Shown: one piece after another, positions 23,838 to 33,457 of the stretch | Position numbering within the stretch: position 1 is the first letter of the stretch | Layout: each line of letters begins with the position of its first letter | Notes under the pieces: model-generated | Told to the model about the DNA's origin: nothing | Databases searched by the model: none | Seen by the model: the letters and a program-made list of their open reading frames with translations, nothing else | Program-made: the position numbers and the translations under genes | Source: Lentimicrobiaceae bacterium | GTDB taxonomy: Bacteria; Bacteroidota; Bacteroidia; Bacteroidales; F082 | NCBI GenBank assembly: GCA_015061335.1 | Contig: SUWT01000017.1 | Span: forward strand, 1 to 36,023 | Direction of reading: 5' to 3' | Length of the DNA stretch: 36,023 nucleotides

Positions 23838-26366
23838 TCAATATTCCATTCCTTCGCTGCCTTCATAAGCATCGCCTCCGTTGTCTCCATTTGACGGCAT
23901 TCTCTTTTTCTGTTGTTGGTTGATACGATAGTTGAAGTTGAGTGTCACTGAAGTTGTACTCCATGTGCTTTCGCTATATTGCCAGAAGTTATCGCCCCAT
24001 GACTCTCCTCCGTTTTGACGGCTGCCGAAGACGTCGCGGATATTGAGAGAGATGGTAGCATTTTTGTTGAACACATCGCGTGATGCTGCGAAGTCGCACC
24101 AATAGTTAGCGTCGCGATATCCGAGAGGTTCTTCGCGTGGTCCCATATAACGTCCTGTGATTTGGAAGTCGCAAACGTTCTTCACTCTGAATTTTGCCAC
24201 GAGACGAGCGAATGTGTTATATGAGTCTGTGGTATAATGTCTGCCGTTCCAGTCGCCGACGGTATTCGATTTGAAGAAGTTGATACTACCGTTGAGGTTC
24301 CACCATTTGAAGATGTCTAATGAACCTACGAGTTCTATACCGTAGTCGTCGCTGATACCGAAGTTCTCGGGACGGCTGTATGAGATGTCTCCGACAACGG
24401 TAGTGAAATTACGTATCACGTCGGTGCTGTGACGATAATATACCGTGAAGTTGATATTACCTTTATCCCAGAAACGGAGATACGACATTTCATAGCTGTC
24501 GGTATATATTGGCTTCAAGTCCGGGTTACCCATTCTGATGTTACGGTCGTCGTTGAAGGAATGGAAAGGAGCCATCTGACCATACCAAGGACGGCGGATA
24601 CGACGTGCATAGCTGGCTTGTATCTGGTCTATCTCTGTCAAAGAATAGTTAAGGTGACCTGTAGGGAAAACGTCCAAGTATCTTTGGTTGCTGCCTTGTC
24701 CTGTTCCTTTAAGATAGGTATCGATGAGAGTAAACTCACCACGCAAACCGACCTGTCCTGAGAAGCGTCCGAGTTCTCTTCCGTAGCTACCATAAAGAGC
24801 AGCCACCTGCTGGTTGTAATCGAAGTCGTGAGTATAATCTGTAAGGATAGAGTCGTTTTCTGTCACCAACATATTGTTATTTATCCATCTACCTGTATAT
24901 TTACCTCCCAATTCCACTGTAGATAATCCGTAATGATGCACGAAATCGACGGTAGATTGAAGATTCTGCTGGTTCTCTTGTGTATGAGTTGTTTGGTTTA
25001 TGCTGTAGAAAGGATTGTTGTTATTCAGATCCTCTTCTGTCAAGAATTCAGCATCAACGATGTCTGACCATTCAGTATCCGAATTTTGGAAGTAACGAAC
25101 TGATGCCTTTAATGAGTTGTCTTTACCTCCGAAATATTTGTCGTAAGAAAGTGTATATTCCATCATAGGTCTGTCGTTGAACCAGTCTTCGGTACGTTTA
25201 GAGAAGTTTTGTAATCCTTCGAAAGGGAAGTTGTCGATATAAGTTACGGCAGGAGTATTATGACCTTTCGACTGGCGATACATTGTACTGAAGGTAAGGA
25301 TATCGTTATCTGTGAAATAATAGTCGAAGCCACCTCTAATATTATGACCTTTTCTATTTCTGTTACGGTAGGTGTATTGTTCTGTGATTTGTTCCGCATC
25401 GTCATGATTTCCCAGGATCGGGTCAAACAATACATCGTCGTAATATTCTGTTTTGGTATAACCGTCGCTGATGTCGTCTCTGTAGTTGAAGTTATAGTTA
25501 GCGAATACGTTGAATTTCTTGAATCTATAGTTGAAGCTAGCTCCTAATCCTGTCTGGAACGGAAAGTCCTCTTTGAAGAATTTTTCTCCCCATTGTACCG
25601 GAAAACCGCCTCTAAGGTCAACGGAGGCATTGAAGCCTTTGCGTTTGTCTTTTTTAAGGACGATATTGATTATACCTGCAGTACCTTCAGCGTCGTAACG
25701 AACAGAAGGGTTTGTCACCACTTCGATTTTTTCAATCATATCAGCCTGAAGACTACGAAGGGCGTCTTGAGTGCTTGTGCCGGCGAGACCGGAGACCTTG
25801 CCATCGACCAAGATCTGAACGCCGCTATCACCACGAAGGCTCACATTTCCTTCAACGTCAACGTTAACGGACGGAATGTTGTCGAGCACTTCAATGGCGT
25901 TACCTGCCGTACTGCTAACATCTTTTCCCACATTGAAAACACGTTTATCGAGAGCCATCGTCATGGTACTTTTCTCTGCCACGACCTCAACTTCTTCAAG
26001 CATAGCAGAATCAGGGCTCATCACTATATTGCCAAGATTAATAATTTCTCTAGGTTCATGAACATTAATATTGATTGACAGGTCTTTATAGCCCATAAAC
26101 TGTACAACGACATAATATTTTCCAGGCATTGTTTTCAGAGAGAAGCCACCTCTGGTATCGGTGATAACTCCAGTAACAAGTGTAGAATCTTGAGAACGGA
26201 AAAGGCTCACCGTAGCATATTCCAATGGACCATCAGTCTCATAATCAATAACAAAGCCTTTAATTTCTGCCTCTAAAGGATTATCAGACTCCATTTCTGA
26301 TGCCATAAGATCAAAAGAGGAAAACAATGATACCAGAAGTATCCAAAGTAATGTAAATTTCTTCAT
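23838..26366 (-). CDS. Outer-membrane beta-barrel (TonB-dependent receptor-like) protein
   Basis: An 842-residue outer-membrane protein. It has signal peptide MKKFTLLWILLVSLFSS..., then a CarboxypepD_reg-like domain (IKGFVIDYETDGPLEYATVSLF), a plug domain (NIPSVNVDVEGNVSLRGDSG, with VTNPSVRYDAEGTAGIINIV) and a long barrel of the OMP_b-brl_3 type. It lacks SusC signatures and no SusD is adjacent. The open frame extends upstream to 26501, but only ATG 26366 gives a signal peptide at the N-terminus. It follows priA by 147 nt on the same strand. Ligand unknown; peptide or metal-chelate uptake and regulation are both possible in this family. Confidence 0.9.
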   Translation of the reverse strand: MKKFTLLWILLVSLFSSFDLMASEMESDNPLEAEIKGFVIDYETDGPLEYATVSLFRSQDSTLVTGVITDTRGGFSLKTMPGKYYVVVQFMGYKDLSININVHEPREIINLGNIVMSPDSAMLEEVEVVAEKSTMTMALDKRVFNVGKDVSSTAGNAIEVLDNIPSVNVDVEGNVSLRGDSGVQILVDGKVSGLAGTSTQDALRSLQADMIEKIEVVTNPSVRYDAEGTAGIINIVLKKDKRKGFNASVDLRGGFPVQWGEKFFKEDFPFQTGLGASFNYRFKKFNVFANYNFNYRDDISDGYTKTEYYDDVLFDPILGNHDDAEQITEQYTYRNRNRKGHNIRGGFDYYFTDNDILTFSTMYRQSKGHNTPAVTYIDNFPFEGLQNFSKRTEDWFNDRPMMEYTLSYDKYFGGKDNSLKASVRYFQNSDTEWSDIVDAEFLTEEDLNNNNPFYSINQTTHTQENQQNLQSTVDFVHHYGLSTVELGGKYTGRWINNNMLVTENDSILTDYTHDFDYNQQVAALYGSYGRELGRFSGQVGLRGEFTLIDTYLKGTGQGSNQRYLDVFPTGHLNYSLTEIDQIQASYARRIRRPWYGQMAPFHSFNDDRNIRMGNPDLKPIYTDSYEMSYLRFWDKGNINFTVYYRHSTDVIRNFTTVVGDISYSRPENFGISDDYGIELVGSLDIFKWWNLNGSINFFKSNTVGDWNGRHYTTDSYNTFARLVAKFRVKNVCDFQITGRYMGPREEPLGYRDANYWCDFAASRDVFNKNATISLNIRDVFGSRQNGGESWGDNFWQYSESTWSTTSVTLNFNYRINQQQKKRMPSNGDNGGDAYEGSEGMEY

Positions 26367-26513
26367 AATAAAAATATCTATAAAGTAGTCGTTTTTCAAC
26401 GCTGCAAATAGCAAATTTTGTGCCAGCAAGATCAAATAAGTATTTTGAAATGGTAAAAAAATAAGTTTAGGAGAGGTCAAGGAGATACAAAGAATTAGCA
26501 CTTGGAATTTTCA

Positions 26514-29027
26514 TCAAGGGTCAACATCGATTTGTATTTTAACTGACTTAAATTCGTTAATATGTTTAAAGTTTTCTATTGTATTTTTGATAAACGCTTT
26601 AGCTTTTGTTGAGTTAAGCTCTTTATTTATCTTTATCATCATTTGTTTTATATAAAGATTTTTAACTCTAGAAATTACTGGATATTCTGGTCCTAAGAGA
26701 TTATTTTTAAATGCCTGACGTAATAATTTTGCCAGTTCGTTGGCTGCATCATTAAGTTTATTCACTTCTCGGTCTTTTAGTCGAATTAATATCAAGCGTG
26801 AGTATGGAGGATAGTTGAATTGGCGACGTATTGGCATTTGTTCTTCGTAGAATTTCTGGTAGTCATGATTTATAACATTAAGTATCACAGGATGTTGAGG
26901 TTGATATGTTTGGATAATGACTTTCCCTTTGGTATTTTTACGTCCTGCACGTCCGCTCACTTGTTCCATTAGTTGGAAGGCGCGTTCGAAGGCTCTAAAA
27001 TCGGGATAAGACAGCAAGTTATCGGCGTTCAGCACTCCGACGGTTTTAACGTCGTTAAAGTCGAGTCCTTTAGTGACCATCTGTGTTCCTACGAGAATAT
27101 CAGTTTCTTTATTTTGGAATTGTTCGAGTATATACTGGTAGCTATTTTTAGATCTGGTGGTATCGAGGTCTAGACGAGCTGTGCGGGCGTCGGGGAATAA
27201 TATTTGGATGTCATCTTCTATTCTTTCTGTTCCGAAGCCTTGCATTTTAAGGTCGGTGCTATGGCATGAAGGACATTCGGCAGGGAGGCTGCATGTATAG
27301 CCGCAGTAGTGACATTTAAGGATATTTTGATTTTTATGATAAGTCAGGCTAACGTCGCAGTTGATACAATAGGGAATATATTTACAATGGTCGCATTCTA
27401 TTCTCAAGGAGAATCCGCGGCGGTTTTGGAATAGGATAATCTGATTTTTCTCTTGGAGGGTTTGTTTTATTGCCTCGACGAGAGTTTTTCCGAAATTTGC
27501 CTGCATGGTTTTACGTCGTGTTTCGATTTTAAGGTCATCGACGATGATCTCAGGCATTTCGATTTTAGCGAATCTTTGGTTTAGAGTTACGAGGTGATAT
27601 TTATTATTTTTAGCGTTAAAATAAGATTCGAAGGAAGGAGTTGCAGATCCTAGTATAAGGCGAGCGTGGAACAGTTTTGCCATAACGACAGCGAGGTCGC
27701 GAGCCGAGTAACGCGGCGCAGGATCAGTTTGCTTATAAGAAGAATCATGTTCCTCATCGACGATTATCAGTCCCAGGTCGGTAAATGGAAGAAACACAGC
27801 AGAACGAGAGCCTATGATGATTTGATATTTTGAAGCATGAAGTGCTGAGTGCCGACAAACATCATCTCCAGAATTCCTGAAATTCATAAGCTGATGCCAT
27901 ATCTCTACTCTCTCATTATTATCATATTTAGAATGATAGACTCCTACCCTATCACCAAAATATTTTCTTAGTCTATTGATAATCTGTTCTGTAAGAGCAA
28001 TTTCAGGGAGAAGATACAAGACTTGCTTTCCTTCGTCAATAGCTTCTTTAATCAATTTTATATATATCTCGGTCTTACCACTTGAGGTGACGCCGTGCAG
28101 CAAGACAGGTTTTTCCATCTCGAAACCTTGATGTATTCCTTCAAAAGCCTCATATTGTTTCTCTGTCAACAAAATACTTTCCACATCAGTAAGAGCTTCA
28201 TAATCTCTCAATCGGCTGACTCTTTTCTGATAGGTCTCAAAAACACCTTTTTCCACTAAAGACGATAATATAGATGAAGAAGCATTAGATTTTTTTAACA
28301 GATCAGAAGCCAGGACGTCATTATCGACGGTTCCACCAAGCACATAGAAAGCCATCAGCATCTCTAATTGCTTATAAGCCCGCTTAGAAAGATTATCCAT
28401 CAGTTCATGCATTTTATCTTCATCACGATAAGTATTTGATAATCTGACATATCTCTCATATTTCGCCTTATATTTCTGTTGTAATTCCTCTTGCATGATA
28501 ATGATTTTTTTCTCTATCATTGTCTTAATAAGAGGCATTATCTTCTTATATCCTATTATTTTACTTACCTCAGTAATAGTAAGTTGAGTCTGAATCTGAA
28601 GAGCTTCTACTATAAGATACTCATAATCGTTGAGCAATTCATTATCAATAATATAATCTTCAGAAAGGGAAATCTTAGATTCACTTGAGAGTTTCAATGC
28701 TGAAGGAAGAGCCGCTTGCATCACCTCACCAGGATATGAAAGATAATAAGAACTTATCCAGTCCCAAAGTTTAAGTTGATTATAATTTACTACGGGTTCA
28801 TCATCAAGTATATCGAGGATATATTTAACATTATCACAATCAGGCACCTTATCTGTTATTGCCAAGATCAGTCCTGACATTATTTTCAGTTTACCGAACT
28901 GCACCACAGCACGCTGTCCCACTTTAACCACATTATTTAATCCATAAGGTATTCTGTATGTGAAAGTTCCTGGGACAGGTACGGGCAGCAATATATCAGC
29001 AAACAATGTTATTCTCTCTTCCTGCAT
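26514..29027 (-). CDS. priA: Primosomal protein N' (replication restart helicase PriA)
   Basis: 3'-5' DNA helicase that reloads the replisome at stalled forks, partner of SSB. In the 837 residues one sees the N-terminal 3'BD domain (FADILLPVPVPGTFTYRIP), Walker A GVTSSGKT (312-319), the DEEH box (424-427), a zinc-binding region with eight cysteines (CDHCKYIPYCINC, then CHYCGY and CPSCHS) and motifs V-VI (GTQMVTKGLDF, then QVSGRAGR). Between motifs I and II there is an apparent extra stretch of about 15 residues (NSGDDVCRHSALHA, near 385-399). It starts 10 nt after the T9SS Plug gene, so the two are co-transcribed. Confidence 0.96.
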   Translation of the reverse strand: MQEERITLFADILLPVPVPGTFTYRIPYGLNNVVKVGQRAVVQFGKLKIMSGLILAITDKVPDCDNVKYILDILDDEPVVNYNQLKLWDWISSYYLSYPGEVMQAALPSALKLSSESKISLSEDYIIDNELLNDYEYLIVEALQIQTQLTITEVSKIIGYKKIMPLIKTMIEKKIIIMQEELQQKYKAKYERYVRLSNTYRDEDKMHELMDNLSKRAYKQLEMLMAFYVLGGTVDNDVLASDLLKKSNASSSILSSLVEKGVFETYQKRVSRLRDYEALTDVESILLTEKQYEAFEGIHQGFEMEKPVLLHGVTSSGKTEIYIKLIKEAIDEGKQVLYLLPEIALTEQIINRLRKYFGDRVGVYHSKYDNNERVEIWHQLMNFRNSGDDVCRHSALHASKYQIIIGSRSAVFLPFTDLGLIIVDEEHDSSYKQTDPAPRYSARDLAVVMAKLFHARLILGSATPSFESYFNAKNNKYHLVTLNQRFAKIEMPEIIVDDLKIETRRKTMQANFGKTLVEAIKQTLQEKNQIILFQNRRGFSLRIECDHCKYIPYCINCDVSLTYHKNQNILKCHYCGYTCSLPAECPSCHSTDLKMQGFGTERIEDDIQILFPDARTARLDLDTTRSKNSYQYILEQFQNKETDILVGTQMVTKGLDFNDVKTVGVLNADNLLSYPDFRAFERAFQLMEQVSGRAGRKNTKGKVIIQTYQPQHPVILNVINHDYQKFYEEQMPIRRQFNYPPYSRLILIRLKDREVNKLNDAANELAKLLRQAFKNNLLGPEYPVISRVKNLYIKQMMIKINKELNSTKAKAFIKNTIENFKHINEFKSVKIQIDVDP

Positions 29028-29037
29028 AGCATTTATT

Positions 29038-30378
29038 TCAATAAGAGACTATGGTCTTGACACCTATAAGCTGGTCATAATTCAGTGTTGGGTCGAAGAG
29101 ATAGAGATAGATGGTATATTCGTTACGGGTTTCCCAGAAGTTGCCTGCTACGACGGAGACATCAGCGACTTTCTGACCTTTTTCTCTGACGGCATAGATA
29201 TAGTCGTAATATCCTTGTTTCAACAAGAGGTTAAGAGCATAGCCCTTGCGATTATTGTCGTATGTCATCTTACTTTTCTCATCCAGATTCCAATTCGTTA
29301 TGGCACCCATTATATAAACATCCTGATTTTGCATTTCTGGAGCCCATTCCAGGAAAAATTCCACCATAACATAATCTGCTTCTGTACTAGCATCTCTATC
29401 GTCACGTTCAAGATAAATCACTTTCTCTCCAAACAAATCTGTATCATCGATATAAGCCACCGTATTACGTTTTGTATCAGGATATAGGCTCACTACATAA
29501 TAATCTTTGGACATCTCTACAGAACGGGTCTGTTCAGGTCTGTTGTTAAGGTTACTTGTATTGATTCTACGGTATTGATTACCTGAACGGAATACTGTCT
29601 GAGGATTATTTTCGTATGAGAGAGAGTCAGGATATACGTATGTAGGTTTCAGTCCCATAATAGCATTATCCCAACGTCCATTCTGTTGTATAGTAACATT
29701 AGAATATTGAGATGCCAATGAGTTGAACAGATTAGGATATGATATTATCATTTCAATCTGTTGATTATCTGTACCAAGGTTTAGATCAAAGGGATAACGA
29801 GGTATTCTGGTATTGATAACAGAACGATCATCAACTATCATAAATCGGCGGGTGAAATATATGTTTTCTGGTGTTAGCTCATTTTCATAGACAACGAGAA
29901 TATAATTACCTGAGATTTTAGGTATCATATCTTCTGTTGGGAACAGCAGATCGTAATGCACATAATCGACCATTGTATTTAGCGAGAAAGAATAGTTTTC
30001 AATATCATCTGAATCGAAGCCGTTGAGATATTCTATCTGTTGGATATCCGACTGTTTAGACCAATCGTTATTACAATGGATAAAGGTATAATACATATAA
30101 GGAGCATCATTGGAAAACACGTCGAATTGCAGATGCAGTCTTCCCATCATATTGTTAAGATTTATGATAGGCTTAGCAAGAGAATCATCGGCAGGATGTA
30201 GGAGAACGGTATGAACGATGTCGTTATAGTTTTTATCGTCGTATGATTGTAATTGTTGTGCTTTAAGAGATGTTGCCAGAAACAGCAAGGACAATATAGC
30301 CAACACTTGTGAGCTATGAGCTATGAGTTTCAGTTTATTTTGTTGTTTAGCTGTAATGTTGAGTTGATAATTTTTCAT
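29038..30378 (-). CDS. DUF5103 protein, T9SS 'Plug' family
   Basis: A 446-residue secreted protein with N-terminal signal (LAILSLLFLATSLKAQQ) and DUF5103 blocks such as HPADDSLAKPIINLNNMMGR, YYTFIHCNNDW and NYILVVYEN. In Flavobacterium a DUF5103 protein closes the SprA translocon pore of the type IX system, hence the name Plug. Start: a TTG at 30402 would add eight residues; ATG 30378 gives a normal signal peptide. It sits between apbE and priA, and two T9SS cargo genes lie in the same window. The family call is safe; the plug role is carried over from the Flavobacterium work. Confidence 0.88.
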   Translation of the reverse strand: MKNYQLNITAKQQNKLKLIAHSSQVLAILSLLFLATSLKAQQLQSYDDKNYNDIVHTVLLHPADDSLAKPIINLNNMMGRLHLQFDVFSNDAPYMYYTFIHCNNDWSKQSDIQQIEYLNGFDSDDIENYSFSLNTMVDYVHYDLLFPTEDMIPKISGNYILVVYENELTPENIYFTRRFMIVDDRSVINTRIPRYPFDLNLGTDNQQIEMIISYPNLFNSLASQYSNVTIQQNGRWDNAIMGLKPTYVYPDSLSYENNPQTVFRSGNQYRRINTSNLNNRPEQTRSVEMSKDYYVVSLYPDTKRNTVAYIDDTDLFGEKVIYLERDDRDASTEADYVMVEFFLEWAPEMQNQDVYIMGAITNWNLDEKSKMTYDNNRKGYALNLLLKQGYYDYIYAVREKGQKVADVSVVAGNFWETRNEYTIYLYLFDPTLNYDQLIGVKTIVSY

Positions 30379-30424
30379 ATTTTTAATTTTAATGAATAAC
30401 AATATATAAAGTTTATGGTTTTAT

Positions 30425-31387
30425 TCAGTATGATTTTGTACAAGGCGTTCCATTTTCTTCAAATATAAAGAATGCTTTGACGTCGTTTTGTGTTTCCAGT
30501 ATTTCCATAGCTTTTTCGATACCTACGAGCATACATACAGAGGCGAGGCAGTCAGCCCATGCTGTATTATCGCAGATTATTGTTGCGCTGAGCATATTAT
30601 TTTCTGCGGGGAAGCCTGTCATAGGGTTGATACTATGGGAATAACGTTTTCCGTTTTTTTCGACATATTTTCTATAGTTACCCGAGGTGACGATGCTTTT
30701 ATCTTTTATTTCAACTATTTCTTGTACAATTCTGTCGGAGTCTTTGTCATGGGCGGGTTTCTCTATTCCCACTTTCCATGGTTCTCCTTTGGGTTTAGTA
30801 CCTTTGGCAAGTATCTCACCGCCGACATCAACGAGGAAGTTCTCTATACCTTTTGAAACCAGGAAATCAGCTATCATATCTGTAGTATATCCCTGAGCCA
30901 CAGCGTTAAAATCCAATGTCATATTAGGATTTTCCTTTATTATCTTATCATTTTCAAGCTTGACCTTACGATAGCCGACAAGCTGTTTCAGAGAATCGAC
31001 GATCTCTGCTGTCATCTGAATTCCTTCCTTGTAATGGAAGCCCCAAGCCGAGACTAGAGGTCCGACGGTAGGATCGAAATATCCATCCGACAACTCGGCT
31101 GCTTTCATAGCGTAATTAAAATTATCTATGAAGATCTTATTTAAGACGACAGTGGAATCATTACGGTTCACTCTTCTTATGATGGAATTCTCATCCCACA
31201 AAGAAAGCGAGGACTCCACCTCCTCAAAGATAGAATCAAACTCATGATGCAAGTCACGATTTTGTTCATCAAAATAAATAATAGAGTAGTATGAGCCCTG
31301 TGTACTACCCATAAAATGTTGTTTCTCTACGGTATCACATCCTATCATAAAGAAACATAGAACTATAAAAACTAATGATATACGCAT
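30425..31387 (-). CDS. apbE: FAD:protein FMN transferase, ApbE family lipoprotein
   Basis: Transfers FMN from FAD to a threonine of target proteins, classically Na+-NQR and Rnf subunits, outside the inner membrane. The 320-residue protein has a lipobox MIGC (Cys 17), the GSTQGSYYSI start block, FDPTVGPLVSAWGF, LDFNAVAQGYTTDMIADFL and DVGGEILAKG. It ends near the HSINPMTGFPAE block, as in the family. Its start codon overlaps the stop of the upstream 421-residue gene by one base, so they are translated in series. No nqr or rnf gene is in the window. Confidence 0.93.
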   Translation of the reverse strand: MRISLVFIVLCFFMIGCDTVEKQHFMGSTQGSYYSIIYFDEQNRDLHHEFDSIFEEVESSLSLWDENSIIRRVNRNDSTVVLNKIFIDNFNYAMKAAELSDGYFDPTVGPLVSAWGFHYKEGIQMTAEIVDSLKQLVGYRKVKLENDKIIKENPNMTLDFNAVAQGYTTDMIADFLVSKGIENFLVDVGGEILAKGTKPKGEPWKVGIEKPAHDKDSDRIVQEIVEIKDKSIVTSGNYRKYVEKNGKRYSHSINPMTGFPAENNMLSATIICDNTAWADCLASVCMLVGIEKAMEILETQNDVKAFFIFEENGTPCTKSY

Positions 31388-32652
31388 TAAAATCTAATTT
31401 CTCTAATCAATAATCCCGGATAAAAGCCATGACCACTTACAACAGAAAATGTAGTTCCTTCCAAGTCGGCATTGACAGCACCTTCTTCCACTGCCATATA
31501 ACGATTATCCCAAATCTTATCAGGATTTGGCTGAATAACACCTAGTCTCTTATATTTGATTGTACCATCCGATGCCTCTATTCTTTCAATGACCTCAAAT
31601 TTGGAATTATCTGATATACCTTCTTTGAGACCGATCTTAGCTATCACATTACCTTCACTATCAATACTATATATTGGTTCTTTTATTCTAAACACCTCAT
31701 AATTTTTCTGAAGTTTAACTATACTCTCATCAAGGGTACGATAAATAACCTTTTTAATAAGATCCGACTGGTTATAAATACCAGCGAGTACGGTTTTGCC
31801 ACAAACAGCTTCTTGTGTTCCAATATAAACCAACTGATATTCAGCATTTTCCCATGATTTATATTTATCTTCATCGTAATAATTCGCATCAAGATAATAA
31901 TTTTCAAAGAAAATGTCACTATATGATGGCTGCCAATCCAGTCTGTATAGATGAGTTTGTATCTTGACACGAAAGCCTTCAAAATCATCCACCATATCTG
32001 CTGTCGTTTTAGAAAGATCATCAAAAGCCGATCCCAAGTCCTCAAAAGCCTCTTCACCCGTCACCTCTGCCACGACTTCACCCAGATCTTTCAAGAGACT
32101 GCCGACCACACCTATACCTTCAGCTGTCTTTTTATTTCTTTCCGCTTTGTCGATATATATTATATCATGAACCAAAACGAATGTATTTCCAATAAGATCA
32201 GTTCCACAATCCTGAAGTATAGATCTACCACGTTTAGTAAGCTCCGATGTCTCTATATTTTCAGTAGTTGCGCCTTCAATACCTCTACGATAAATTAAAC
32301 CCATATCACAGCATCCATCCTCCTCATTTCTATTAAACCACTTGGCAACCAGTTCTTTAGCCACATCATTTGTCTCAATATATTTATCTATTTTTGCCAA
32401 CTTCACATAATCCTTACCAGAAACGGCAATGAGATCGGCCGAAATGGAATGATCATTAAATTTATCAGTCCTTGGTCTTATATTATACGTATAAATAATC
32501 TCATCAGCATATTTCTGATCAGAATGATGAACTAGGATATTATGCCATGAAGAACGAAAATAATCAGACTTATCATACTGATCATCAATATTTTGAGCAT
32601 CTAGATATAATGATAACAATACAAATATAACAAGGAAAGATATATTTCTCAT
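31387..32652 (-). CDS. Secreted protein of unknown function (421 residues)
   Basis: Not recognised. A signal peptide (MRNISFLVIFVLLSLYLDAQ) leads into a soluble protein of mixed alpha/beta appearance. The middle part (about 170-225) is a Gly/Asp/Glu-rich helical stretch (GIGVVGSLLKDLGEVVAEV). The C-terminal half has clean beta segments with IGLKEGISDNSKFEVIERI, then a glycine-rich end (VVSGHGFYPGLLIREIRF). A CC pair (EDGCCDMG) may form or bind something in the periplasm. The gene is 11 nt after the 166-residue lipoprotein gene and overlaps apbE by one base. No function is proposed beyond envelope location. Confidence 0.8.
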   Translation of the reverse strand: MRNISFLVIFVLLSLYLDAQNIDDQYDKSDYFRSSWHNILVHHSDQKYADEIIYTYNIRPRTDKFNDHSISADLIAVSGKDYVKLAKIDKYIETNDVAKELVAKWFNRNEEDGCCDMGLIYRRGIEGATTENIETSELTKRGRSILQDCGTDLIGNTFVLVHDIIYIDKAERNKKTAEGIGVVGSLLKDLGEVVAEVTGEEAFEDLGSAFDDLSKTTADMVDDFEGFRVKIQTHLYRLDWQPSYSDIFFENYYLDANYYDEDKYKSWENAEYQLVYIGTQEAVCGKTVLAGIYNQSDLIKKVIYRTLDESIVKLQKNYEVFRIKEPIYSIDSEGNVIAKIGLKEGISDNSKFEVIERIEASDGTIKYKRLGVIQPNPDKIWDNRYMAVEEGAVNADLEGTTFSVVSGHGFYPGLLIREIRF

Positions 32653-32663
32653 ATTATTAAAGG

Positions 32664-33164
32664 CTAGAATATACTATTTAATGATTTAATCATTTTATTA
32701 TCAATAAGATAATTACGCAAATCATCTTTATTGACAGAGATTGTAGCACTAATTTTATATTCCTTAGAGTTTTTAATTTTTGTAATCTCTTTTGAACTGT
32801 TTACGACAGTATTTATAAAGTTATTGTATTTCTTTTGGTTAAAAAAGTCATCAAACGCTTGTTCATTACCTTCAATACGGGTGTCATTATTAAGGAGAGC
32901 CGGTTGTTTGATAGAGCCATTACCAGCAGGTATTCCATTATAAATGACACAATGTACGGCATCTTTTTTCAAGCCGTCAAGATAAACACTCTCATCAGTG
33001 GTTTTAAAATAATCCGTAACCTTGATAAGGTACGTTCCATCAATGCCGACACCCATTGTCTCAACGGAATAAAGCTTTATATCTGACGCTAACTTCTTGG
33101 ATGAAGAACATGATGTAAACATTAACAGCATTAGCAAGCCGAAATAAAATACAACCTTTTTCAT
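32664..33164 (-). CDS. Lipoprotein of unknown function (166 residues)
   Basis: Not recognised. A lipoprotein signal MKKVVFYFGLLMLLMFTSC places the lipidated Cys at 19, followed by SSSKK. The rest is a small soluble domain rich in Lys, Asn and Asp with GVGIDGTYLIKVTDYFKT. It is the first gene of the minus-strand run lipoprotein, 421-residue protein, apbE, Plug, priA, with the best-formed promoter of the window just upstream. It probably works with the 421-residue protein, an inference from the 11-nt spacing. Confidence 0.8.
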   Translation of the reverse strand: MKKVVFYFGLLMLLMFTSCSSSKKLASDIKLYSVETMGVGIDGTYLIKVTDYFKTTDESVYLDGLKKDAVHCVIYNGIPAGNGSIKQPALLNNDTRIEGNEQAFDDFFNQKKYNNFINTVVNSSKEITKIKNSKEYKISATISVNKDDLRNYLIDNKMIKSLNSIF

Positions 33165-33182
33165 AACAATGATATTTTCCTA

Positions 33183-33215
33183 CAAAATTAGAAAACTTTT
33201 TTAAAAGAAAACAAA
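33183..33215 (-). promoter_or_regulatory. Promoter of the lipoprotein-apbE-Plug-priA operon
   Basis: The minus-strand -7 box TAATTTTG (33183-33190) and -33 TTTG (33212-33215) are 21 nt apart, a full match to the Bacteroidales type. The leader is about 10-15 nt. Confidence 0.7.
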
Positions 33216-33268
33216 TTTCAAGTATTTTTTTGCAAGAAACTATTATTGTCACAAACAGCAGACAAAAC

Positions 33269-33457
33269 ATGTCAATGACACCTCAAAAAAACTGAGACGT
33301 GTCAATGACACCTCAAAAAAAACTGAGACATGTCAATGACACCTCAAAAAAAACTGAGACATGTCAATGACATCTCAAAAAAAACTGAGACATGTCAATG
33401 ACATCTCAAAAAAAAACTGAGACGTGTCAATGACACCTCAAAAAAAAACTGAGACGT
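33269..33457 (-). repeat. Tandem array of six 30-32-nt terminator-like units
   Basis: The core GTCAATGACA occurs at 33271, 33301, 33332, 33363, 33394, 33426 and 33458, so spacing grows 30, 31, 31, 31, 32, 32. The growth comes from the A-tract, which lengthens 7, 8, 8, 8, 9, 9. Read on the minus strand each unit is a small hairpin (TGTCA-T-TGACA) followed by GTCTCAG and a T-tract. Confidence 0.9.

Noticed and set aside
20306..26366. Polysaccharide utilisation locus with SusC/D
   Set aside because: The GH92 gene and the outer-membrane receptor are on opposite strands, separated by repeats; the receptor is of the OMP_b-brl_3 type and there is no SusD.
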